Positions 1 to 8,799 of a stretch of DNA of 36,192 nt are shown one piece after another. The DNA comes from UBA11346 sp038060575 (GTDB lineage: Bacteria; Planctomycetota; UBA11346), in the NCBI GenBank assembly GCA_964652775.1, contig CAZZAM010000041.1:1-36192 (forward strand). The letters are read 5' to 3'. The notes beneath the pieces were generated by a model, which made no database searches, was not told where the DNA came from, and was given only the letters and a program-made list of their open reading frames with translations. How positions within the stretch are numbered: position 1 is the first letter of the stretch; each line of letters begins with the position of its first letter. The position numbers and the translations under genes are program-made.

Positions 1-2425
1 CGGCACCCGCGGCGCGGGCGTCGAGACGCTGCTGCTGCTGGTAGGCAGCGAGCAGTTCAGGTGGGACGGTGATCAATGCACCAACCGCGTTGGCGGCAGC
101 GGCACGAACACCAGCGTCAGTATGGGCAAGAGTCTTCTTGAGAATGGCGATGGATGCGTCGCTGGTTGGGTCAACCTTGCCTATGGCGTACACGAAGGCG
201 GCACGCAACTGGGGGTTCTTTTCCAACTCGGCATCTTGGCTGCCGTACACATCGGTAATCCGACTGGCGAGCGGTTTTAACGCTGCTGCACCAGCGGTAC
301 TCAGCGCGGAACGTCCGATCGCCTTGAGCGTCTCAATACGGAGCGCGTCCGCGCGCGCATCGATGGTCGCGAGCAGGGATTGAGTGGCCAATCCAAGGTT
401 GAGCACCGTACGCAGTGGATCGGGCCGCTGCAGCGCGATGGCTGCACGCAGCGAGATTTCCTCGGCCGCCGCCTGATTCAGGGTTGGCGCCTTGGTATCC
501 TTGAGTCCAGCTTCGATCTTGTCGTGCAGTTCGACGGCATCGAACGGCTTGGCAACAAATCCACCGCGGCCGGCGAGCTTGCCTTCGAACTGGGCTTGCA
601 CCTTAGCGGCGCGATCCGGCGCATCCGGTAATGATACGAAGATTGGCGCGCCAGCGAGACGCGGATCAGCAGCGAGCACGGTGACAAGTCCAGGACGAGT
701 CTTGCCCTTGCTGATTTCCTGATCAGCAGCGGTCTGCTGCGGTGCATCAAGCATGCCGCCATGTTCGTTCTTCAGGGTTGGCGACAGGTCGCCAGCAACG
801 ATCACCGCATCTTTGATCGGCGCCTCGGTGAGACGATTCATCGCCTCGAAGCCGTCAGCAGCAGTGATGACGATGTAGCCCTTCGCCTGCAATGCAGCGC
901 GGGCAGCGTTGCGTTGACGGTAATCCTGGTCGATGACCAGCACCACGCGTACGCCCCACTCACCAACCGCATCAGCCAGCACGGGAACAACTTTTTCGCT
1001 CGCCGCAAAAGCTGGTGCATCGATGCTCGCCAGGGTGATCGCTGCCTGATAGCGAACCATCTTCTCAGGATTGTCGAGCGCGGAAATCAGCACGCTGCCC
1101 GGCTTGTCGGCGCTGATCGCCTTGTCGGGGAGGATAAGTTCGGGACGGGCGAGGTCGCGGTCTTCCAAGACGCGCATGAGCCCGACCGCAACATCATAAC
1201 GTTGACTGGCCAGCGATTGCTGGACAGCGCGGCAAATGTTGGCTGCACCGGCCATGCGCACGCGGTTGCCTGCTTCGGCCAACGCCTGAACGCGCTCGGC
1301 AATGGCTTCGGCGGCGTCTTCGGCCTGTTCGCTTGGCGCAGTCCGTTCTTTGGCCATGCGCGCACGCTGCTCTACGCCAACCATCTGGGCGGCATACACA
1401 GCGGCGAGCGCCGGCTGGAAACCAGGCGTTTTCGGCCAAGTGGCCATGCCCTGGAAGAGGATTTCTTCAGCGACGAGTTCCTTCCAGGCATAGCCAGGAA
1501 CGCGGACGAACTGGAGTTTCGCGGCGCCCTGTTGCTCTTCGTCCCAACGCCAGGTGAGATTGGCAGCGGCAGTCTGCTCGTCACGAATCTCGGGGCCGCC
1601 ACGGAAATAGCGCAACGCTTCGCTGAGATGAATGGTGTCGGGCTGGCTGAGGTCGGTGATTTTCGAACGGGTCGCAATTGCCGTGATCGTCGAGGCGAGA
1701 ATCTGCTTGGTCAGGTCATCCAGATCGCCGCGGGTCTGGCAACGCAGCAGGGCCGGAATCGCGCGTGGGTCGGCTATGTCGCCCAGCACCAACGCTACCG
1801 ATTTGAGCTGACGCTGATCCTTGGAGGCCAACGCAGTGGTAAGCGGTAGCACAGAACGGCCGCCCATTTTGGTCAGGACGACGCGGCAGTAGGTGCGGCG
1901 CTCTTCTTGCGGCGTATCAGCCATCGAGGTCAACAAAATTGGCACCGCGAACGGACCGATCGCAGCCAATTCATTACTGGCGACGATGCGTTCCTCTTCG
2001 CCCTTCTCGAGCTTGGACATCAACAGGTTGATGTAGGCAGGATCGCGACGGAGCTGCTTCTGATAGATGCGTGCACGCCGCAGGACGTCTTTGAGGACGT
2101 CGTCCAACACATCCTGGTCCTGCATGCGCACCATCATCGCATCGCCACAGGCGAGATAGAACTCGTAGACCAGCTTGTTTTCAGGATCGTTCTGGAGCGC
2201 GTTGCGGAAGGCGATCGCCGCCTCTTTGATACGACCGGCACGGTACTGCTGAACGCCTTCAGCGAACTGAGCCTTCGCCTGATCTTGATTCGGGAAGTTT
2301 GGGTCGGCCTTGCCGCCACCCTCTTCGGCCGCGAGCGGCACGCACAACGCGGCAGCGAACAACACCGATGCGAGGGGACGCAAGATGCGGATCTGCGTGC
2401 TAACCGTGCGCTGCGTAGAACTCAT
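1..2425 (-). CDS. Secreted TPR/HEAT-repeat protein with a degenerate receiver domain (3' partial)
   Basis: The frame is open from the ATG at 2423-2425 to the left edge of the window, giving 808 codons with no stop. An AGGAG Shine-Dalgarno lies 7 nt upstream (2433-2437 on the plus strand), which supports this start. Residues 1-35 look like a signal peptide. About 45-85 is a TPR-like hairpin (FAEGVQQYRAGRIKEAAIAF). About 125-250 and from 660 onward are Ala/Leu-rich HEAT-like helical repeats (for example VLGDIADPRAIPALL). About 490-640 resembles a response-regulator receiver: it starts VRVVLVIDQDY and ends FVAKPFDAVEL, with the conserved Lys-Pro. The expected phospho-acceptor position reads DAVIVAGD, so the Asp appears replaced by Ala or shifted, and phosphorylation is doubtful. 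The function is unknown; a protein-interaction scaffold is the plain reading. The C-terminus lies outside the window. Confidence 0.8.
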   Translation of the reverse strand, partial: MSSTQRTVSTQIRILRPLASVLFAAALCVPLAAEEGGGKADPNFPNQDQAKAQFAEGVQQYRAGRIKEAAIAFRNALQNDPENKLVYEFYLACGDAMMVRMQDQDVLDDVLKDVLRRARIYQKQLRRDPAYINLLMSKLEKGEEERIVASNELAAIGPFAVPILLTSMADTPQEERRTYCRVVLTKMGGRSVLPLTTALASKDQRQLKSVALVLGDIADPRAIPALLRCQTRGDLDDLTKQILASTITAIATRSKITDLSQPDTIHLSEALRYFRGGPEIRDEQTAAANLTWRWDEEQQGAAKLQFVRVPGYAWKELVAEEILFQGMATWPKTPGFQPALAAVYAAQMVGVEQRARMAKERTAPSEQAEDAAEAIAERVQALAEAGNRVRMAGAANICRAVQQSLASQRYDVAVGLMRVLEDRDLARPELILPDKAISADKPGSVLISALDNPEKMVRYQAAITLASIDAPAFAASEKVVPVLADAVGEWGVRVVLVIDQDYRQRNAARAALQAKGYIVITAADGFEAMNRLTEAPIKDAVIVAGDLSPTLKNEHGGMLDAPQQTAADQEISKGKTRPGLVTVLAADPRLAGAPIFVSLPDAPDRAAKVQAQFEGKLAGRGGFVAKPFDAVELHDKIEAGLKDTKAPTLNQAAAEEISLRAAIALQRPDPLRTVLNLGLATQSLLATIDARADALRIETLKAIGRSALSTAGAAALKPLASRITDVYGSQDAELEKNPQLRAAFVYAIGKVDPTSDASIAILKKTLAHTDAGVRAAAANAVGALITVPPELLAAYQQQQRLDARAAGA

Positions 2426-2512
2426 CGCTTCGCTCCTACCCACGCCGTGCCGCCGGTTGGCGCCGCTGTCGTCGGGTCCGCGCGATGCTGACCGTGGGGA
2501 CCCACCCCCACA

Positions 2513-2541
2513 ACCCCCCTCAGAAGACGTATAAGGGGGGT
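2513..2541 (-). terminator. Candidate hairpin terminator
   Basis: A perfect 8-bp inverted repeat, ACCCCCCT (2513-2520) and AGGGGGGT (2534-2541), has a 13-nt loop. It lies downstream of the minus-strand hemerythrin gene and upstream of the HEAT-repeat gene. No T-tract follows, so intrinsic termination is uncertain. The rest of 2426-2614 shows nothing else recognisable. Confidence 0.35.
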
Positions 2542-2614
2542 GTATGACAGGCTATGCGACAGCCTGCGTCACCGGATGACTCAGTTGAAGATTTGAGAAC
2601 ATCGGCCGCAACCG

Positions 2615-3115
2615 CTAGAACTTCGGATCAGGCTGGCTTTTTTGGGGCTTTGCCGACGTGGCCGTTTGGGAGCGCAGACTCCGCAAGGGTTCGGCAAAAC
2701 GACGATCTTCACCACGAATATGGCCACTGAGCCAAGCCGCTAAAAAGCCCAGGAGCGTCGCTCCGGCGGCCATGTCACCGCGGCGTACGGCACCTTCGAG
2801 TTCGCCCAGCCTTTGGCGGAATGATTCGTGCATTTTCTGATGCTGAGCCAGTTCCGGCCAACCGATCAGGCCAAGCACGCGCTCCTCATCTACGAAATGC
2901 ACCTGGGCGTAGAGACGCAAAAATGGCATCGCCTGAGCGACGCGCTGCGGATCGCCCGCCGCCAAAGCGTCTTCGAGATCGCCGATCGCATCCAGCAATT
3001 GGCGATGCTGGAAATCGATCTGCGAATCATCGATGCTGAGGTCGTCGCTCCAGCCGATCGTGGGCATGGGTGACTCGTACTCCGTGATCGGCGTGTACGC
3101 AACCCGGAACGCCAT
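2615..3115 (-). CDS. Bacteriohemerythrin-like O2-binding protein
   Basis: A single-domain hemerythrin of 166 aa. The di-iron ligand pattern is in order: DFQHRQLL (His), HFVDEERVL (His and Glu), HQKMHESF (two His) and WLSGHIRGEDRRF (His and Asp). The N-terminal IGWSDDLSIDDSQID matches the usual entry into helix 1 of the family. Such proteins bind O2 reversibly at a non-heme di-iron site and serve in oxygen sensing, storage or delivery in the cytoplasm. The start at 3115 has GGGA 6 nt upstream. An internal ATG at 3067 would start just before the family's usual N-terminus and is a fair alternative. The gene is divergent from mcsA; the last 25 residues are low complexity. Confidence 0.85.
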   Translation of the reverse strand: MAFRVAYTPITEYESPMPTIGWSDDLSIDDSQIDFQHRQLLDAIGDLEDALAAGDPQRVAQAMPFLRLYAQVHFVDEERVLGLIGWPELAQHQKMHESFRQRLGELEGAVRRGDMAAGATLLGFLAAWLSGHIRGEDRRFAEPLRSLRSQTATSAKPQKSQPDPKF

Positions 3116-3224
3116 GCCGAGTCCCGATCACGCTCTGTATCCTCCATTTCATCACCCATCTTTCCTCCTTCCGCCTTCCTTCTCCCCCGTTGCCCTGCCA
3201 ATTCCCCTGGTCAACCTCTGTGCC

Positions 3225-3728
3225 GTGCCCCTGACCTGCCAAAAATGCGGTGGTCGCCCTGCGACCATCCACCTCACCGAAGTATCGCTGTCCGGCAATC
3301 ATGCCGAGGCGCACCTCTGCGTATCCTGCTGCCAGGAAGCGGGCTGGACTACGACCACCTTGCCGCCGCCGATCGCTGCACTGCTTGCCAGCAAAGCCGA
3401 ATCAACCGAGACTGCTAGCGAGGGCGACGATGGCACTGCGACATGCTCCACCTGTGGACTGCGTTTCAGCGAATACCAGCAGGTCAATCTGTTCGGTTGC
3501 GCCCATGACTGGACCACATTCTCGACCCAGATCACCGGGCTGATCCGTCGCTGGCACGGCGCAACCGCCCACACCGGACGGCGGCCCGGCGAGGCTGGCC
3601 CGGCCGCCGCTGACGCCGAACGCGCCGGGTTGGAGGCCGACCTCGCGGTCGCGGTCGCCGAGGAACGCTATGAAGTCGCGGCTCGCCTACGCGATCAACT
3701 CCGCCGTCTACACGTTGAACCATCATGA
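3225..3728 (+). CDS. mcsA: McsA-like activator of protein-arginine kinase
   Basis: A zinc-finger and UVR-motif protein that in Firmicutes activates the arginine kinase McsB and links it to ClpC. Cys pairs are visible at CQKC, CVSC and CSTC. The fourth pair of the family (FGCxxCY) is altered to FGCAHDWTTF. The C-terminal residues LAVAVAEERYEVAARLRDQLRRL form a UVR helical hairpin. I chose the GTG at 3225 because the protein then begins PLTCQKCGGRPATIHLTEV, as the family does. The frame stays open upstream to an ATG at 3114 and one at 3033, but that stretch is Pro-rich, unlike McsA, and partly antisense to the hemerythrin gene. The stop overlaps the mcsB start by 4 nt (ATGA), so the two are translationally coupled. 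Confidence 0.82.
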   Translation: MPLTCQKCGGRPATIHLTEVSLSGNHAEAHLCVSCCQEAGWTTTTLPPPIAALLASKAESTETASEGDDGTATCSTCGLRFSEYQQVNLFGCAHDWTTFSTQITGLIRRWHGATAHTGRRPGEAGPAAADAERAGLEADLAVAVAEERYEVAARLRDQLRRLHVEPS

Positions 3729-4831
3729 GCGATATCACCCGGCTTGCTGAAACCGCAGCGCCCTGGCTGGAAAGTCCCGGCGAACACGACGCGGTGGTGC
3801 TGTCCAGCCGCATCCGTCTGGCGCGCAATCTCGCAGGTTGGCTTTTCCCGCGCAAACTAGCCGCTGCGCGCGCACGCACCTTGGTCGAACGCGTCGCTGA
3901 GGCCGCCGCTCGCGCCTGCCCAGGCAAATTACTGCGCGTCGATCGCCTGGAATCACCCGAGCGGCAAGTGCTGGTCGAACGCCAACTCGCGAGCCGTGAA
4001 CTCGCTGGATCACAACGCGCCAGTGGTCTGTGGCTGGTCGATGACCAACGCACCGCGCTGATGATCGGCGAAGAAGACCACCTCCGACTACAAGTATTCG
4101 CCCCTGGTCTCGCGCTGGAATCGCTGCTGGTGCGCGCGGTCGATCTCGATCGTCGCCTGGAAAGCGAACTCGGCTGGGCCTTCGACGAACGCCTCGGCTA
4201 TCTGACCGCGTGCCACTCCAACGTCGGCACTGGACTACGCGCCTCGGTGATGCTGCATCTGCCGGCACTCTCCGAGACCGGCGAATTGAAGGCGGTGATG
4301 CGCGCGCTTGATAAGCTGCACCTCGCCGTCCGTGGTCGCTTCGGCGAAGGCAGCGAACCGCAAGGTCACTATTACCAGCTGTCGAACCGCAGGACTTTGG
4401 GCCTCGATGAGTCCGCGATCGTGCGTCTGGTTCACGAATCGACGTTGCGCGTGGTCGAAGCCGAACGCCTCGCCCGTGAGTCCATGTTGAAATCGCCAAC
4501 CCATCGGCCGCGCCTGGATGACAAGGTGTGGCGAGCCTGGGCGGTACTGACCCACGCGCGCAGTCTCGGCTCAGAAGAGCTGGTCGAACACCTGTCGTGG
4601 CTACGCCTGGGCTTGGCACTGAACGTGCTTGGCCAAGGACAGCGGCCCGCCATGCAACCCGGCACCATGTCACCCCGACTCACCTGGAAGGCGCTCGACC
4701 GCATCTTCCTGCACTGCCAGCCGGCCCACCTCCAAGCCGCGCATCCTGCGGCCAGCGACAGCACCTACCGCGATCGGCTGCGCGCCGATCTGGTCCGCTC
4801 CTGGCTGTGCGACTCCGCTGCCTCAAACTAG
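3725..4831 (+). CDS. mcsB: Protein-arginine kinase McsB
   Basis: A 368-aa ATP:guanido phosphotransferase-family enzyme that phosphorylates protein arginines, marking substrates for ClpCP in organisms where this has been studied. Visible hallmarks are VVLSSRIRLARNL near the N-terminus (nucleotide-binding arginines), the substrate loop ACHSNVGTGLRASVMLHLP, and the C-terminal RDRLRA. The last matches the RDxxRA phospho-arginine pocket of McsB. Length matches the family. It sits between mcsA (4-nt overlap) and clpC (10-nt gap), the classic order. No ctsR repressor gene lies beside it, so regulation must differ from Bacillus. Confidence 0.93.
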   Translation: MSDITRLAETAAPWLESPGEHDAVVLSSRIRLARNLAGWLFPRKLAAARARTLVERVAEAAARACPGKLLRVDRLESPERQVLVERQLASRELAGSQRASGLWLVDDQRTALMIGEEDHLRLQVFAPGLALESLLVRAVDLDRRLESELGWAFDERLGYLTACHSNVGTGLRASVMLHLPALSETGELKAVMRALDKLHLAVRGRFGEGSEPQGHYYQLSNRRTLGLDESAIVRLVHESTLRVVEAERLARESMLKSPTHRPRLDDKVWRAWAVLTHARSLGSEELVEHLSWLRLGLALNVLGQGQRPAMQPGTMSPRLTWKALDRIFLHCQPAHLQAAHPAASDSTYRDRLRADLVRSWLCDSAASN

Positions 4832-4841
4832 GTACAATTCC

Positions 4842-7379
4842 ATGTTCGACAAATTCACCGACCGCGCCCGCAAGATCATCAGCCTCGCCCAGAAAGAGGC
4901 CGAACGATTCCATCACGACTACATCGGCACCGAGCACCTGCTGCTGGGCCTGGTGAAGGAAGGCAGCGGCGTCGCCGTCACCGCGCTGAACAACCTCGGC
5001 ATCGATGTCGAGAAGGTTCGCCGCGAGGTCGAGAAGCTGGTCAAGCCGACCGAGAAGTCCGGACCCAGCGGCCCGCTGCCGTTCACTCCGCAAGCCAAGC
5101 GTGTGCTTGAACTCGCGTCCGAGGAAGCGCGCGCCCTTGGCCATCCGTACATCGGGACTGAGCACATTTTGCTGGGTCTGTTGTCTGAGCAGGACTCAGT
5201 CGCCGCCCAAGTGCTGATCAACTTGCAGGTCAAACTGGAAGATGTCCGCAACGAGATTCTCGATCTCCTTGGCGCTGGCGATGTCGGCGCGACGTCCGGA
5301 CAATCTGAGCGCGTCGAAGGCAAAGAGGCCAAGGCTGGCAAAGAAGGGCCTAAAGGCAAAGAAGCCGAAAGTAAAACACCGGCGCTCGACGCATTTGGCC
5401 GCGATTTAACCGCCGCCGCTGATGCTGGCGAACTGGATCCGGTGATCGGACGCGGACGCGAAATCGAACGCTTGTGGCAAATCCTCTGCCGCCGCACCAA
5501 GAACAATCCCGTACTGATCGGTGAAGCCGGCGTCGGCAAAACCGCGATCGTCGAAGGTCTCGCGCAATCGATCATGAAGCGCGAAGTGCCCGAGCCGCTG
5601 GCGAACAAGCGCATCATCGCGCTTGATCTCGCCGGCATGGTCGCTGGCACCAAGTATCGCGGCCAATTTGAAGAGCGCATCAAAGCCGTGATGAAAGAAG
5701 TCAAACAGGCCAAGAACATCATCTTGTTCGTGGACGAGCTGCACACACTCGTCGGTGCCGGTGGCGCCGAAGGCGCGATCGACGCATCGAACGTCCTCAA
5801 GCCCGCGCTGTCGCGTGGCGAAGTGCAATGCATCGGTGCGACGACGCTCGACGAATACCGCAAATACATTGAAAAAGACGGCGCGTTGGAACGCCGCTTC
5901 CAACAAATCATCGTCGATCCGCCAAGCCCTGAAGACGCCGTGCAGATTCTCCTCGGCATCCGCGACAAGTACGAAACCCACCACCGCGTGAAGATCACTG
6001 ATCTTGCGGTCACCGCTGCGGTGAAGCTGTCCGAACGCTACATCAACGGCCGCTTCCTGCCCGACAAGGCAATCGACGTGATCGATGAAGCCGGCGCACG
6101 CCTCCGCCTCAAGGCATCGGGCAAGGCACCGCAGTTCAAAGAGGTCGAGCAACAGATCCGCGACTTCGAGAAATCGAAATCCGAAGCCGTGCTCAACCAG
6201 GATTATGAACGCGCCGCCGACTTCCGCGACAAGGCCGAACGCAAGAAGAAGGAATTGACCGAGCTGCGCAAAAAGGCGCTGGAGCAGGCCAAGGAGCCGA
6301 TCGGTACGGTTGACGAACAAGTCATCGCCGAAGTCGTTGCCAGCATGACCGGCATTCCCCTCACCCGCCTCGACCAGGGCGAGGCCAAGCGGTTACTTGC
6401 GCTCGAAGAGCACCTCCACCGCAAGGTCGTCAGCCAGCACGACGCGATCACCGCGATTGCGCGCGCGATCCGTCGTTCGCGTAGCGGACTCAAAGATCCC
6501 AAGCGTCCGACTGGCTCATTCATGTTCGTCGGGCCCACCGGCGTCGGCAAAACCCTGCTCTGCAAAGCGCTCGCTGAATTCATGTTCGGCGGTGAAGACG
6601 CGCTGATTCAGATCGACATGTCGGAATACGGCGAGAAACACAACGCCTCACGACTCGTCGGCGCCCCCCCTGGCTACGTCGGCTACGACGAAGGCGGCCA
6701 GCTCACCGAAAAAGTTCGTCGGCGTCCGTACAGCGTCGTCCTCTTCGACGAAATCGAGAAGGCTCACAACGACGTCTTCAATCTCTTGCTGCAAATCATG
6801 GAAGAAGGCCGCATCACCGACAGCTTCGGTCGCGCGGTTGATTTCCGGAATACCATCGTCGTGATGACCTCGAACGTCGGCGCCGCCGGGGCCAACGAAG
6901 CGGGCAACCTTGGCTTCGACACCGTTGAACACACCGGCGAGACCTACGCCCGCTCATCGACGCGGAAGGCCTACCAGAAGGCGCTCGAAGACCACTTCCG
7001 ACCCGAGTTCCTCAACCGCCTCGACGACATCGTCGTCTTCCGTCCGCTCGAACGCGATGACCTCAAGAACGTCGTTCGCCTGGAATTCAACAAGGTGATC
7101 AAACGCCTGGTCGAATCCGGCATCACGCTCGCACTGACCGAAGATGGAGTCGAGTTGTTACTCAAGGAAGGGTTCGATCCAAAGTTCGGCGCCCGGCCAA
7201 TCCGCCGCGCCATCGAACGCCTGGTCGAAGATCCCCTTGGTGAAGCCATCCTGCGCGGCGAATGGACCGCCGGTGCTTCAATCACCGTCGACGTCGAACC
7301 CGGCGAGGGCAAGACCAAGCACATCGTGTTCAAGCGCGGTGAAACTGCGCCGAAGCCGCAAGAACCCACACCGACGTAA
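4842..7379 (+). CDS. clpC: ATP-dependent Clp unfoldase ClpC
   Basis: An 845-aa Hsp100 unfoldase. Its N-terminal double Clp_N repeat starts MFDKFTDRARKIISLAQKEA, and each half carries an HxYIGTEHxLLGL motif. The first AAA domain has Walker A GEAGVGKT near residue 227 and Walker B ILFVDELH. A mid-domain UVR hairpin (QDYERAADFRDKAERKKKEL, near 455) distinguishes ClpC from ClpA and ClpB. The second AAA domain has Walker A GPTGVGKT near 563. The ATG at 4842 gives the canonical N-terminus, although the frame is open further upstream through the end of mcsB. The protein should feed McsB-marked or otherwise damaged proteins to ClpP, which is not in this window. A palindromic repeat begins 3 nt after the stop. 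Confidence 0.96.
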   Translation: MFDKFTDRARKIISLAQKEAERFHHDYIGTEHLLLGLVKEGSGVAVTALNNLGIDVEKVRREVEKLVKPTEKSGPSGPLPFTPQAKRVLELASEEARALGHPYIGTEHILLGLLSEQDSVAAQVLINLQVKLEDVRNEILDLLGAGDVGATSGQSERVEGKEAKAGKEGPKGKEAESKTPALDAFGRDLTAAADAGELDPVIGRGREIERLWQILCRRTKNNPVLIGEAGVGKTAIVEGLAQSIMKREVPEPLANKRIIALDLAGMVAGTKYRGQFEERIKAVMKEVKQAKNIILFVDELHTLVGAGGAEGAIDASNVLKPALSRGEVQCIGATTLDEYRKYIEKDGALERRFQQIIVDPPSPEDAVQILLGIRDKYETHHRVKITDLAVTAAVKLSERYINGRFLPDKAIDVIDEAGARLRLKASGKAPQFKEVEQQIRDFEKSKSEAVLNQDYERAADFRDKAERKKKELTELRKKALEQAKEPIGTVDEQVIAEVVASMTGIPLTRLDQGEAKRLLALEEHLHRKVVSQHDAITAIARAIRRSRSGLKDPKRPTGSFMFVGPTGVGKTLLCKALAEFMFGGEDALIQIDMSEYGEKHNASRLVGAPPGYVGYDEGGQLTEKVRRRPYSVVLFDEIEKAHNDVFNLLLQIMEEGRITDSFGRAVDFRNTIVVMTSNVGAAGANEAGNLGFDTVEHTGETYARSSTRKAYQKALEDHFRPEFLNRLDDIVVFRPLERDDLKNVVRLEFNKVIKRLVESGITLALTEDGVELLLKEGFDPKFGARPIRRAIERLVEDPLGEAILRGEWTAGASITVDVEPGEGKTKHIVFKRGETAPKPQEPTPT

Positions 7380-7381
7380 GC

Positions 7382-7456
7382 CTGGGAGCGCCGAGTTGTA
7401 CTCGGCTCGTATTGCAACCGTCATTGCCACGGCCGAGTGCAACTCGGCGATCCCAG
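7382..7456. repeat. REP-like hairpin doublet, copy 1
   Basis: Two hairpins face each other: GCCGAGT-TGT-ACTCGGC (7390-7406) and GCCGAGT-GCA-ACTCGGC (7432-7448). They are enclosed by CTGGGA and TCCCAG. The halves are also complementary to each other, so one long stem can form. The layout (short head next to a hairpin, two copies inverted) resembles REP doublets mobilised by RAYT transposases. It begins 3 nt after the clpC stop and may also act as a terminator. The sequence is almost identical to 19144-19218. Confidence 0.8.
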
Positions 7457-7491
7457 ATTTCGACGATGCCCGCTGGCGCACCCGCTAGTGG

Positions 7492-8799
7492 ATGCATTAT
7501 CCGCCAGCCATGCCAACCGCACTCCGAGCACCGGGACCACGCGGATTGCCGTTAACGGGCAATCTCCTGCAAGCTCGACGTGATTCACTGGCATTTCTGC
7601 TCGATGCTCGCGCCCGATATGGCGATGTCGTACGACTACGTCTTGGTCCGCTGGTGCTCCACATGGTGTCATCACCAGAGGGAGCCAAACAGATACTCAA
7701 GACGGCGCATGGCGTGTATCTCCGAACCACGCCAACCAACGCCAGACTGCGCGACATCATCGGTGATAGCCTACTAACGACTGATGGCTGCCCATGGCAA
7801 GCCAGGCGTAAGGCCATTGCGCCGACGCTCGCACCAGCACCAAGCTTGGCTATGACACCAATCGTTGGTCGCCTTGCTGAAAATGTTACGAAGCGTTGGG
7901 CCGCCGCAGATAGCTCGGTCGCCGTGAACTCCGACATGATGGAGTTGACGTTGGCGATCATCACGGAAGTCCTCTTTGGTGTTCCGATCGGCGACGAGGC
8001 AGCACGGATGGAACGTGCGCTGTCAGATGTGCTCCTGCATCATTGGCGGCGCGTGCAAAGCCCTTTCGACCTGCCACATCGCCTACCAACGCGCAGTCGA
8101 CGCGCGTTCACGGCTGGCACGACCGAGCTCCGCAACATTCTCGCTCGACTCCAAGCGCAGGCCGATCCTGGCCGCACCGCCAGCATGCTTGCACGCCTCG
8201 GTGGCCTCAACGCTGATGACGAACTGCTTACCTTGCTGCTCGCAGGACACGAGACCACCGCCAACGCCTTGTCCTGGGCGCTCTGGCTGCTCGCCACGCA
8301 TCCTGATGAACAAGACCGGCTACGCAGCGAAGCGCAAATAATCCTTGGCAATCGCGCGCCAACTGCAAATGACCTGCCGAAACTCGTTCACGCCACGCGT
8401 GTATTCGAAGAAACCATGCGCCTCTATCCGCCAATCTGGCTGTTGGATCGTCAAGCAACGGAAGACGACGAAATTGCCGGCTATCGCATTCCTGGCGGCA
8501 CGACCGTCATAGTCGCACCGTGGGTCATCCATCGTCATCCTGACTATTGGAAAGATCCCGACAAATTTAAACCCGATCGATTCATTCGTCGGCCTGTGCC
8601 GTTTACATATATTCCCTTTGGTGCCGGGCCACACGCCTGTGTCGGTGGAAATCTCGCGATGGTCGAAGGGCCACTCATCCTTGCCACGCTACTGCGCTCG
8701 ATCCGCCTCAGTGTAATTGGTCGTAGTGTCCCACAGCCATTTCCTGGCCTCACCTTACGCATGCGTCAACCGCTGCGACTCGCGGTAACCGCAGCATGA
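7492..8799 (+). CDS. Cytochrome P450
   Basis: A 435-aa soluble bacterial-type P450 monooxygenase. It has the N-terminal Pro-rich PGPRGLPLTGNL, the I-helix oxygen-activation motif LLLAGHETTAN, the K-helix ExxR (EETMRL), the PERF-like DKFKPDRF, and the heme loop FGAGPHACVGG with the thiolate at Cys383. It should hydroxylate or otherwise oxidise a hydrophobic substrate with electrons from ferredoxin or flavodoxin partners, which are not encoded nearby. It opens the nine-gene overlapping operon, which points to an isoprenoid or acyl-lipid substrate; this is inference. An in-frame TAG at 7486 limits the start. ATG 7510, giving MPTALRAPGPRG, is an alternative. It overlaps the next gene by 4 nt. Confidence 0.93.
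   Translation: MHYPPAMPTALRAPGPRGLPLTGNLLQARRDSLAFLLDARARYGDVVRLRLGPLVLHMVSSPEGAKQILKTAHGVYLRTTPTNARLRDIIGDSLLTTDGCPWQARRKAIAPTLAPAPSLAMTPIVGRLAENVTKRWAAADSSVAVNSDMMELTLAIITEVLFGVPIGDEAARMERALSDVLLHHWRRVQSPFDLPHRLPTRSRRAFTAGTTELRNILARLQAQADPGRTASMLARLGGLNADDELLTLLLAGHETTANALSWALWLLATHPDEQDRLRSEAQIILGNRAPTANDLPKLVHATRVFEETMRLYPPIWLLDRQATEDDEIAGYRIPGGTTVIVAPWVIHRHPDYWKDPDKFKPDRFIRRPVPFTYIPFGAGPHACVGGNLAMVEGPLILATLLRSIRLSVIGRSVPQPFPGLTLRMRQPLRLAVTAA

Noticed and set aside
761..1849. Long plus-strand open frame of 362 codons within the left-edge gene
   Set aside because: The opposite strand carries an uninterrupted 808-codon frame with a Shine-Dalgarno, signal peptide and recognisable repeats; the plus-strand frame has no family signature.
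3735..4673. Minus-strand open frame of 312 codons across mcsB
   Set aside because: It is antisense to a clear McsB and is rich in Arg and Pro, as GC-rich shadow frames are.
5406..6320. Minus-strand open frame of 304 codons across clpC
   Set aside because: It is the antisense of conserved AAA-domain coding sequence with no recognisable domain.
7382..7456. Palindrome as a Rho-independent terminator only
   Set aside because: The double-hairpin form, recurring head and copies elsewhere fit a REP-like repeat better; no T-tract follows. Termination may still be a side effect.
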